A DNA stretch of 64,000 nt from Bin5 sp965200685. GTDB taxonomy: Bacteria; Chloroflexota; Anaerolineae; Caldilineales; Caldilineaceae. The translations under genes were made by a program, and so were the position numbers. The stretch covers positions 2,232,001 to 2,296,000 of the forward strand of contig OZ241379.1 in assembly GCA_965200685.1 (NCBI GenBank). Reading direction: 5' to 3'. This document shows, one piece after another, positions 57,334 to 64,000 of the stretch. Each line of letters begins with the position of its first letter. Position 1 is the first letter of the stretch. The notes beneath the pieces were generated by a model. That model did no database searches, had not been told where the DNA came from, and saw nothing but the letters and a program-made list of their open reading frames with translations.

Positions 57334-58242
57334 GTGGACTATAAAGACTACTACGCAATTTTAGGCTTGCAGCGAAACGCCAGCACCTCAGAAATCAAAA
57401 AAGCCTATCGCAAGCTGGCCCGGCAGTATCACCCGGACGTCAACAGTGGCGACCCGCAAGCCGAGCAGAAGTTTAAGGAAGTCAATGAGGCCTATACGGT
57501 TCTATCTGATAAAGAGAAACGGCAGATCTACGACCGCTTTGGTAGCCGGTGGCAACAGTATGAACGGGCTGGCAAAAGCTTTGACTGGTCTCAATGGTAC
57601 AAGGCCGGTGGCGCAAGACAACCACAGGGCCGCACAGTTACATCCGAAGAATTTGAGCAGATTTTCGGTGGCAGCTCCTTTTCTGACTTTTTCCAGCAGA
57701 TTTTCGGTGCTGGCATGGTGCAGCCGCGCGGAGGTAGCCGCTCCTCCCATCCAAGCGGTTTCGGGCTCCGCAGCACCGCCCAGACGGTCCCCTTGGAGAT
57801 CAGTCTGGAGGAGTCATTCCATGGGACAAAACGCACAATCCAGCAAGGCTCCTATCGATTCGAAGTGACAATCCCAATCGGGGTCCAATCCGGTTCAACG
57901 GTCCGGGCCGGTGCTCTGCTGATGACCGTTACCGTCAAACCCCACAAAAATTTTGTGGTAGACGGGAACAACCTACGCACGAAGGTTCCTGTTGATCTGT
58001 ACAATGCACTGCTTGGGGGAGAAGTGCATGTTCCGACCCTGCAGGGCACGGTAGCATTGGTGATCCCGGCTGACACCCAGAATGGAAAAGTTTTCCGTCT
58101 GCAGGGGCAGGGAATGCCGGATGTCAAAGACAATAGCCAACGAGGCGACCTGTTGGTGGAGGTAGTCGTTGTCTTGCCTGTCCCCCTCAGTTCGGCAGAA
58201 AAGCGACAGTTTGAAGCCCTACAAAAAAAATTTTCAGATTGA
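57334..58242 (+). CDS. DnaJ-type co-chaperone without zinc finger (CbpA class)
   Basis: 302 residues. J domain at the N-terminus (YKDYYAILGLQRNASTSEIK, LARQYHPDVNSGD with the HPD triad that stimulates DnaK), a Gly/Ser/Phe linker, and the two C-terminal beta domains (VPLEISLEESFHGTKRTI, KVPVDLYNALLGGEVHVPTL). The four CxxCxGxG motifs of full DnaJ are missing. GTG start. Its stop overlaps the start of the peptidase gene. Confidence 0.93.
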   Translation: MDYKDYYAILGLQRNASTSEIKKAYRKLARQYHPDVNSGDPQAEQKFKEVNEAYTVLSDKEKRQIYDRFGSRWQQYERAGKSFDWSQWYKAGGARQPQGRTVTSEEFEQIFGGSSFSDFFQQIFGAGMVQPRGGSRSSHPSGFGLRSTAQTVPLEISLEESFHGTKRTIQQGSYRFEVTIPIGVQSGSTVRAGALLMTVTVKPHKNFVVDGNNLRTKVPVDLYNALLGGEVHVPTLQGTVALVIPADTQNGKVFRLQGQGMPDVKDNSQRGDLLVEVVVVLPVPLSSAEKRQFEALQKKFSD

Positions 58243-59993
58243 TCCAGCATTTCGCGCCTAAGAGGCGTGGCCTACGAACTGACAGCAAGGGCGCGGCATT
58301 CCGCCGATATCACCGCTACCCCCTATTTTTCTCTGTCTTTCTGTGGGGCCTAGCATATGTGTTGATGGCATTTACATTGGCCACCTGTAGGGCAGAGATG
58401 ACGCGCGCGCCAGGTGAACAGGTCATCGTACTCCAGACGACTACCCAGCCGGCCCTCTCCCCAACACGGCAGCCCACGCCGGCTCAACCGCCATCCTTGG
58501 CAGTTGATTTGCCCGAAGATGTCGGGCTTTCACGTTCTTCCCACCCTCTGCCATCAAGCAAAGCGGAAAGACGGGCCGTTCAAACACCGGTGGTTGATCT
58601 GACCGACTACACAGTGTATCGTCAAACCCTATTGGAGGCTTTCGCTGCAGACGCGGACAGGCTGCCCAATGCACCCCATTACTTTATTCAAGCCCGCCTC
58701 CTGCCCGGAGAAGTTCCGCTTCTGGCCGCTACACAGCGGATGCACATTACCAATCAAGAACAGACAGACCTCAACGAACTCTATTTTCGGCTGTATCCCA
58801 ATCTACCTGCCTATGCGGGCACAGCAGAAGTCTGGCAGGTGGTCGTTGACAATCAACGCCTAGATGCCACGACCACACTAGAAAACTCAGCCTTGTGGGT
58901 CCCGCTTGCGGGTAGGATGCGCCCTGGCGCAAGCACTGATGTGACACTCTGGTTCACTGCTACCCTACCGACTTCGGTAACCCCTAGCATAGCTGGCAGT
59001 GGCCTCTATGGATTTGTAGATAGTGTGTACGACCTAGCAGGCTTCTACCCTACACTGATGGTCTATGATGATGAAGGCTGGAATTTAGATATCCCTACCA
59101 CGTATGGCGATGCACCATTTACGGACATCGGCTTCTATCAGGTAGAGCTGACCGTGCCTTCAGAGCATGCAGTTGTGGCTAGTGGCTCTACTGTGGCACA
59201 GCAGGCCAATGATGATGGCACAACCACATGGCACATCGCCGCCGGTCCGGTGCGTTCCTTCTATGCCGCAGTGACCGACCGCTGGCAGGTGATCAGCGAA
59301 GATGTGAATGGGATCATGGTCAATAGCTACTACCCGAGTGCTGCGCTGCCCTCGGCGCAGACTGTGCTGGCCTACACAACCGCTAGCTTGCGGACCTTCA
59401 ACCGACTGTTGGGGCCCTACCCATATCGGGAACTGGATGTTGTGCCCCTGCCAACGACTGGGTTTGGCATGGAGTATGCCGGGCTATTTGCTTTGGCCGC
59501 CAGCTTTTATACGGAGGCCGGTGGCCCCTTTGTCATTGCCACGCCCCACGAAGTAGCTCACCAGTGGTTTTTTAACCTAGTCGGCAATGACCAGCCTGAT
59601 GAACCCTGGTTGGATGAATCACTTGCCAATTACGCGGTCTATCTCTACTACGAAGCGGTAGACTGGCCAGAGATGCAGACCGCGATGCTTGAGAATGTCT
59701 TTCACTATCGCTACAATAGGGCACAAGAGTTGGGGATCGACAGGCCGGTCAGTGGGCCGGTCGTTGGCTTTGACCAGGCAAACTATATCAATATCGTCTA
59801 CAGCAAAGGGCCGCTGTTTTTCCACGCCATGCGTGAACGCCTCGGCGATGATGCGTTTTTTGCCGCCCTACGAGACTACACAAACCGACATCGCTACCAT
59901 ATCGCCTATGCCGATGATCTATTCGACACCTTCCGCCGCCACAGTGACACACCCTTTGACGATCTGATCGCCTTTTGGATCACTGGAAAGTGA
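58239..59993 (+). CDS. M1-family (gluzincin) metallopeptidase, exported
   Basis: 584 residues read from a TTG at 58239 that overlaps the upstream stop; a later ATG within the membrane helix is possible. An N-terminal hydrophobic segment (YPLFFSVFLWGLAYVLMAFT) ending LATC could be an anchor or an atypical lipobox. The soluble part begins with an M1-like beta domain (QRMHITNQEQTDLNELYFRL), then VVPLPTTGFGMEYAGLFALA, the zinc motif HEVAHQWFFN (H437, E438, H441) and the third ligand in PWLDESLANY (E460), exactly 18 residues after the second His. The usual GAMEN motif appears as GFGMEYAG. Confidence 0.9.
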   Translation: MIQHFAPKRRGLRTDSKGAAFRRYHRYPLFFSVFLWGLAYVLMAFTLATCRAEMTRAPGEQVIVLQTTTQPALSPTRQPTPAQPPSLAVDLPEDVGLSRSSHPLPSSKAERRAVQTPVVDLTDYTVYRQTLLEAFAADADRLPNAPHYFIQARLLPGEVPLLAATQRMHITNQEQTDLNELYFRLYPNLPAYAGTAEVWQVVVDNQRLDATTTLENSALWVPLAGRMRPGASTDVTLWFTATLPTSVTPSIAGSGLYGFVDSVYDLAGFYPTLMVYDDEGWNLDIPTTYGDAPFTDIGFYQVELTVPSEHAVVASGSTVAQQANDDGTTTWHIAAGPVRSFYAAVTDRWQVISEDVNGIMVNSYYPSAALPSAQTVLAYTTASLRTFNRLLGPYPYRELDVVPLPTTGFGMEYAGLFALAASFYTEAGGPFVIATPHEVAHQWFFNLVGNDQPDEPWLDESLANYAVYLYYEAVDWPEMQTAMLENVFHYRYNRAQELGIDRPVSGPVVGFDQANYINIVYSKGPLFFHAMRERLGDDAFFAALRDYTNRHRYHIAYADDLFDTFRRHSDTPFDDLIAFWITGK

Positions 59994-60137
59994 AAGAAGT
60001 TCACAGACATTGGAAAGCAGAACACAGAATGAAACGCTGGCCTCAAGATAACATGAGTGAAGACCTGATGAAATCGTGCCCGCAGGTTTTCTTGCAACCG
60101 CTTGACGAAGCCTGCTACAATACGCTAGAGTAAAAAA

Positions 60138-60914
60138 TTGGATTTCGTGGACATTTTGTCTCAACGGGAACACCGCCCTTGGCCCCTAGCGGAGCGTCCA
60201 TGGGTGATGTGCCAATCTTGGCATGATTTGCTCTTTGCCCATTGGCCCATCTCAGCCGCGCAGATAGCAGACCTTTTGCCGCCGGGCCTGGTTCTGGACA
60301 CATATGAGGGCGAAGCATGGGTTTCTGTCGTGCCCTTCCGCATGACCAACGTGCGCCCCCGGTTTCTACCGGCCATGCCCTGGCTGTCCGACTTCCCAGA
60401 ACTCAATGTGCGTACATACGTCCAGAGCTGTGGAGAGGATGGCGAAAAGCCGGGCGTTTACTTCTTCTGCCTAGACGCGGGCAACCCGCTAGCAGTGTCG
60501 CTTGCCCGCAGATTCTATCATCTACCCTATTTTCGGGCGCAGATGACCTGCCAGGCCGCAGGTGACGGCATTCGCTATCACAGCCGACGCACCCACAAGC
60601 ATGCGCCGGATGCGGACTTTCGTGCGAGTTACCGGCCCACGGGTGCAAGCTATCAGGCACTGCCCGGTACATTGGAACACTGGCTGGTCGAACGCTATTG
60701 TCTCTACAGTGAAGATGGACATGGGCGCATCTATCGCTGCGAAATCCATCATAGGCCTTGGCCCATTCAGCCCGCAGAAGCTGAGTTTGAACGCAATTGG
60801 GTAGCCCAGGCACACCGAGTATTCCTAGCGGATGTGACACCCCTTCTCCAATTTGCCAAGCGGCTGGATGTGTTGGCATGGAGCCTTCAAAAAGTGTGCG
60901 CCACACACGTTTAA
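60138..60914 (+). CDS. DUF2071 (YqjF-like) protein
   Basis: 258 residues, probably from a TTG start. Recognisable segments: RPWVMCQSWHDLLFAHWPIS, LLPPGLVLDTYEGEAWVSVV, VPFRMTNVRPRF, ELNVRTYVQ and GVYFFCLDAGNPLAVSLARR. The fold resembles acetoacetate decarboxylase; no function is established for the family. Cytoplasmic. It stands alone between the peptidase and the DedA gene. Confidence 0.85.
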   Translation: MDFVDILSQREHRPWPLAERPWVMCQSWHDLLFAHWPISAAQIADLLPPGLVLDTYEGEAWVSVVPFRMTNVRPRFLPAMPWLSDFPELNVRTYVQSCGEDGEKPGVYFFCLDAGNPLAVSLARRFYHLPYFRAQMTCQAAGDGIRYHSRRTHKHAPDADFRASYRPTGASYQALPGTLEHWLVERYCLYSEDGHGRIYRCEIHHRPWPIQPAEAEFERNWVAQAHRVFLADVTPLLQFAKRLDVLAWSLQKVCATHV

Positions 60915-60988
60915 TCGGTAGGCCACATGTGGCGTGCCTCACATAAGAATTACGCCAAAGGCATGGGTCGCCTTACGGGGCCGCGCAA

Positions 60989-61714
60989 TTGGATGATATG
61001 ATGAATGCAATCAGTGAGATACTTGACCCTCTTCTCAATTTATTACACAATGAGGGCCTCCAGGAATGGGGGGCCTGGAGTTATCTGCTGCTCGTTATTC
61101 TGGTGATTGTCGAAGGGCCGATCGTGACGCTGTTGGGCGCGGCCGCGGCCTCGGCCGGGTATATGCGTCTACCCTTGGTCATGGGCAGCGTGCTGGTCGG
61201 CAGTGCCATTGCTGACAGTGTCTGGTACTATCTCGGCTATATCCACGCAGAGGAGCGCGCCTTGCGCTATGGACGCTGGCTGGGCTTGCGTCGCTATCAT
61301 CTGCAACATCTACAGGAGGAGATGCAGCAGCACGCCCAAAAGCTCTTGATCCTCGCCAAATTTACCTCAGTCCTTGCCATTCCCACACTCATGGCCGCCG
61401 GGCTGGCCCGCGTGCCCTTCCGCCGTTGGTTTCCTATCGTGTTTCTGGTTGAAATGGTCTGGGTACTGGTGCTGATGTTTATTGGCTTCCAAGCCACAGA
61501 AGTGGTGCGCCGGGTGGAACTGGGCCTACACTATCTACCCCTGGCCGGTGGGCTCGCCCTGTTTGTCATCCTGTTCATTGTCTCTCGTCGTCTGCGTGCG
61601 GTTCGGGTAGAGGAGCCGACCAACAAGGCAACGCCTGTTATTGTCGAACACAATGAACATCTGCCCAGCATGCCACGGTCAAAGGCTGGGCACAAACCAG
61701 TGAAGAGTGGCTAG
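60989..61714 (+). CDS. DedA-family (SNARE-associated/VTT) membrane protein
   Basis: 241 residues. The VTT core is present: YLLLVILVIVEGPIVTLLGA, a re-entrant region ADSVWYYLGYIHAEERALRY, then ILAKFTSVLAIPTLMAAGLA and WVLVLMFIGFQATEVVRRV. DedA proteins help flip undecaprenyl phosphate or other lipids. The start is uncertain (TTG at 60989, or ATG at 60998/61001). The stop codon is inside palindromic repeat copy 6 and overlaps the next start by one base. Confidence 0.88.
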   Translation: MDDMMNAISEILDPLLNLLHNEGLQEWGAWSYLLLVILVIVEGPIVTLLGAAAASAGYMRLPLVMGSVLVGSAIADSVWYYLGYIHAEERALRYGRWLGLRRYHLQHLQEEMQQHAQKLLILAKFTSVLAIPTLMAAGLARVPFRRWFPIVFLVEMVWVLVLMFIGFQATEVVRRVELGLHYLPLAGGLALFVILFIVSRRLRAVRVEEPTNKATPVIVEHNEHLPSMPRSKAGHKPVKSG

Positions 61715-61740
61715 TGGTGAGCAGTTACTCACCACTGGGA
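61699..61740. repeat. Palindromic repeat, copy 6 (spans the dedA stop and uvsE start)
   Basis: AGTGGTGAG (61713-61721) - CAGTTA - CTCACCACT (61728-61736), extended by two further pairs (CT/GG). An outer CCAGTG (61699-61704) also faces CACTGG (61733-61738). It contains both the dedA stop codon and the probable GTG start of the UV endonuclease gene, so the fold could block initiation there. Confidence 0.8.
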
Positions 61741-62715
61741 TTCAGCCCCATACAGAACCAGACGCGCATCCGTTTGGGGTTTCCCGTCAAAGTTCTGGGC
61801 GCAACGGGGCTGCGCTCCCATGACAGTCGACGCTGGCAAAACGAGCCCCATCTAAGTGTCAGCCTGGCCTATTTGCGAGATATTTTTCTCTATTTGGAAC
61901 GCCGGGATATTCGTTTCTACCGCATGGCTGGGCAGCTTGCCCCCTATCTGACCCACCCGGACCTGCCTGCATTCCACAATCAGCTTGATGAGTGTTCAAC
62001 AGAGCTGGCCGCTATCGGCGACCTAGCCAGACAACAGCGGATGCGGTTGACTCTACATCCGGGCTTTTTTGTACAACTAGGCCACCCAGACCCTGCTTTG
62101 GTCGCCCGTTCTGGCAAGGAACTGGCCGCGGCAGCTACCTTGCTGGACGGAATGGGGCTGGACATGTCCAGTGTCATCGTCATTCATGTGGGCGGCGGTT
62201 ATGGGGACGTGATCGCTACCCGAGAGCAATTTGTGCGGGCAGCCAATCTGCTGCCAGACACTGTGCGCCACCGGGTGGCTCTGGAAAACGGCGACCGGCA
62301 GTTCAGCCTGCAGGATGTGCTGTGGATTCACCGGCATACAGGGGTTCCGGTGGTGATGGATACTCTCCATCACCGCTGCCACAACCCAGAGAGGATCCCC
62401 ATGTTTGAGGGGCTGAAACTCGCCTTGGCCACCTGGCCCGCTGATATCCGCCCCAAAATTCATTGCAGCAGCCCGCGCACAGCCATGCGTATCCTACAGC
62501 GCAACGGCAAGGCCCGGCTACAGATGCCTCTGCCGCACCAACACAGTGACTTCCTCCATCCTTTTGAAGTCATTGATCTGCTACAGGCTGCTGTTTCCGC
62601 CCGGCTACGCCCTTTTGATGTGATGCTGGAGGCCAAGGCCAAGGATGTGGCCTTGCTGCGTCTGCGGGAACAACTCAGAAAATACGCACCGGGGTTGTCT
62701 CTGTGTGTACAGTAA
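61714..62715 (+). CDS. uvsE: UV-damage endonuclease (UvsE/UvdE)
   Basis: 333 residues from a GTG at 61714. TIM-barrel endonuclease that nicks 5' of UV photoproducts. Segments: IRLGFPVKVLGATGLRSHDS, RDIRFYRMAGQLAPYLTHPD, RMRLTLHPGFFVQLG, VIVIHVGGGYGDVIATREQF, RVALENGDRQFSLQDVLWIH, VPVVMDTLHHRCHNPERIPM, HQHSDFLHPFEV and FDVMLEAKAKDVALLRLREQ hold the metal-binding His/Glu/Asp set. The family usually ends soon after the EAK motif, as here. Complements uvrC at 3.8 kb. Confidence 0.93.
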   Translation: MVSSYSPLGFSPIQNQTRIRLGFPVKVLGATGLRSHDSRRWQNEPHLSVSLAYLRDIFLYLERRDIRFYRMAGQLAPYLTHPDLPAFHNQLDECSTELAAIGDLARQQRMRLTLHPGFFVQLGHPDPALVARSGKELAAAATLLDGMGLDMSSVIVIHVGGGYGDVIATREQFVRAANLLPDTVRHRVALENGDRQFSLQDVLWIHRHTGVPVVMDTLHHRCHNPERIPMFEGLKLALATWPADIRPKIHCSSPRTAMRILQRNGKARLQMPLPHQHSDFLHPFEVIDLLQAAVSARLRPFDVMLEAKAKDVALLRLREQLRKYAPGLSLCVQ

Positions 62716-62751
62716 ATCGCAATGACTCGCTGCATGAGTGAGAATTGAAAG

Positions 62752-63489
62752 ATGAGCCAGGAGTACAGAGACCCCCACAAGCTGCGTCGTACCGTTCTGG
62801 TGGCGATCATCAACAATCAAGCGGACCTGCAGCGGGCCGCCTCCGAAGGCTGGTATCGCATTCCCCAACGCCGGGCACCACGACGGGTCGGGGCCGACTA
62901 TCTGGCCTTCTATCAGACCAGTGCCTTCAAAGGGGAAGCGGAGGCCCGCACGGTTAGCTACTACGCGGCCATACGCCGCTATCAACTTCTGCCCCGTACC
63001 GTCATCTTCCCCAATGAGCCGAATCATCCCCGGGCAGAGGAGTACTATTTCCGCATTGCAATCGGCCCCCTTCTACGCTTAGAGCAGCCGATTACGGCAG
63101 CTTCCTTCCGGCGTCTGACATTTATCCATACAACGCTGGAACGTCTGTTGAGTGCCCAAGAAGTGACGGAACTCAAGCTGGACGCAGATCCGTTCCAGAC
63201 TCTGTGGAATGCCCTACGGGCCAACCGGCTCAAGCCGCTCCCGAATCGGCTGGCCGGTGATTGGCCGGTGGACATTGCTCTGCAAGTACGCAGCGGCTAT
63301 CTGGGCATCCAACTAGAGGACGAAAGCACTGTGCGCGAAGGAATGTCATCCGAGCGCTGGACAATTTTACGGATTTCCAGTAGCCACATCACTTCTGATC
63401 TGCAAGGCTGTCTGCGGGAGATCGGCCGGGCCCTAGTCGATCTCGGCGGTGCTCTCAACTCCAAGCCGGGGCCGGCGTTTAGGTTGTAG
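62752..63489 (+). CDS. Conserved protein of unknown function with a C-terminal region resembling a degenerate PD-(D/E)XK nuclease
   Basis: 245 residues. The N-terminal 110 or so have a PUA/EVE-like look (GWYRIPQRRAPRRVGADYLA, FYQTSAFKGEAEARTVSYYA, HPRAEEYYFRIAIGPL). The C-terminal part reads WPVDIALQVRSGYLGIQLED and RWTILRISSSHITSDLQGCL with EIGRALVDLGG, the layout of DUF559/Vsr-like nucleases (VDxAL, then IEVDG, then xWxVLRF), but the second motif has Q and ED where the active Glu-x-Lys/Gly would be. This similarity is from memory of the motif pattern. It starts 37 bp after uvsE, with no good Shine-Dalgarno. Confidence 0.6.
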   Translation: MSQEYRDPHKLRRTVLVAIINNQADLQRAASEGWYRIPQRRAPRRVGADYLAFYQTSAFKGEAEARTVSYYAAIRRYQLLPRTVIFPNEPNHPRAEEYYFRIAIGPLLRLEQPITAASFRRLTFIHTTLERLLSAQEVTELKLDADPFQTLWNALRANRLKPLPNRLAGDWPVDIALQVRSGYLGIQLEDESTVREGMSSERWTILRISSSHITSDLQGCLREIGRALVDLGGALNSKPGPAFRL

Positions 63490-63531
63490 GCTGAAACGTC
63501 GGCTCAAGTGTTCGTGAGATACAATCTCCCT

Positions 63532-64000
63532 ATGCATCTGATTGTCCAAATTCCCTGTTTCAATGAAGCAAATACGCTACCGGCGGTGCTGGCAGACATT
63601 CCCCGCACCCTGGATAGTGTAGATCAGATAGAGGTGCTGGTGGTTGATGATGGCAGCAGTGACGACACCGCAGAGGTAGCCCGGCAACATGGTGCAGATT
63701 ACGTGGTGCGCCATCACCGTAATTTGGGCCTCGCGACAGCCTTCCAGACGGGGTTAGATACATGCCTGCGTTTGGGGGCAGATGTGATCGTCAACACGGA
63801 CGGCGATCATCAGTATCCGGGAGATGCCATTGACGCGCTGGTGACGATGGTGGTTGAAGGGCGGGCAGACATCGTGGTGGGAGACCGGCAGCCCCATCAG
63901 ATCGGACATTTTTCGCCGCTCAAACGTGGCCTACAACGCTGGGGTAGCAGGGTCGTCCGGCTCGCATCCGGTACGGATGTCCCCGATGCGACCAGTGGCT
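63532..64000 (+). CDS. Family 2 glycosyltransferase (DPM1-like), N-terminal part
   Basis: About 156 codons are inside the window; the gene continues past the end. The GT-A fold is clear: LIVQIPCFNEANTLPAVLAD, EVLVVDDGSSDDTAEVARQH, HHRNLGLATAFQTGLDTCLR, ADVIVNTDGDHQYPGDAIDA (the DxD-type motif) and IVVGDRQPHQIGHFSPLKRG. This subgroup resembles polyprenyl/dolichyl-phosphate sugar transferases. Acceptor and C-terminal membrane helices cannot be seen. Confidence 0.9.
   Translation, partial: MHLIVQIPCFNEANTLPAVLADIPRTLDSVDQIEVLVVDDGSSDDTAEVARQHGADYVVRHHRNLGLATAFQTGLDTCLRLGADVIVNTDGDHQYPGDAIDALVTMVVEGRADIVVGDRQPHQIGHFSPLKRGLQRWGSRVVRLASGTDVPDATSG

Overview
The window is a compact bacterial chromosome segment, most likely from the phylum Chloroflexota (an Anaerolineae- or Caldilineae-like lineage). 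This rests on the overall look of the 16S rRNA and proteins (no database search was possible), on an RNase Y/RecX/RicT complement, a short EF-Ts, and two large families of dipeptide-type ABC transporters with LAAC lipoboxes. Genes use ATG, GTG and TTG starts behind AGGAGG-type ribosome binding sites. No insertion sequence, prophage or CRISPR array was seen.

Layout. 1-5.7 kb: start of nadK, a metallophosphoesterase, a large cNMP-binding/PH-domain membrane protein and uvrC. 5.8-11.3 kb: a translation block, promoter - tRNA-Thr - tRNA-Tyr - tRNA-Thr - tuf - tRNA-Trp - secE - nusG - rplK - rplA - [leader] - rplJ - rplL, closed by a strong terminator. 11.4-19.3 kb: holB and ricT, then on the minus strand dnaA, recA, recX and rny; the AT-rich region upstream of dnaA carries clustered DnaA-box-like sites and is the best origin candidate. 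20-23.2 kb: slipin, a DUF971 protein, a site-2 protease and rpe. 23.3-29.7 kb (minus): response regulator, then the classic order rpsB-tsf-pyrH-frr-uppS-cdsA. 29.9-35.8 kb: a complete rRNA operon, promoter-16S-tRNA-Ile-23S-5S-terminator.

36-47.5 kb (minus) is one long peptide/sugar-type ABC transporter locus: SBP, permease B, permease C, a second very unusual SBP, permease B, permease C, two ATPases and a small membrane protein. The second SBP looks circularly permuted and its partner permease C has a large extracytoplasmic insertion. 48-64 kb holds a YyaL-type thioredoxin-domain protein, a low-GC ATPase + TOPRIM-like (DUF3226) pair that resembles split OLD/PARIS-type defence modules, sppA, a cysteine-desulfurase-like protein, dnaK, a CbpA-type dnaJ, an M1 peptidase, a DUF2071 protein, a DedA protein, UV-damage endonuclease, a protein with a probable degenerate nuclease domain, and the start of a GT2 glycosyltransferase.

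The most unexpected signal is a family of about 35-50 bp imperfect palindromes (core GAGCAGTTACTC...CCACGAATCACTG) found six times between 40.8 and 61.7 kb, each time immediately 3' of a stop codon. Two other sequence-level oddities are the three 36-residue tandem repeats at the C-terminus of ribosomal protein S2, and a fusion of three cNMP-binding-like modules to two membrane-PH modules.
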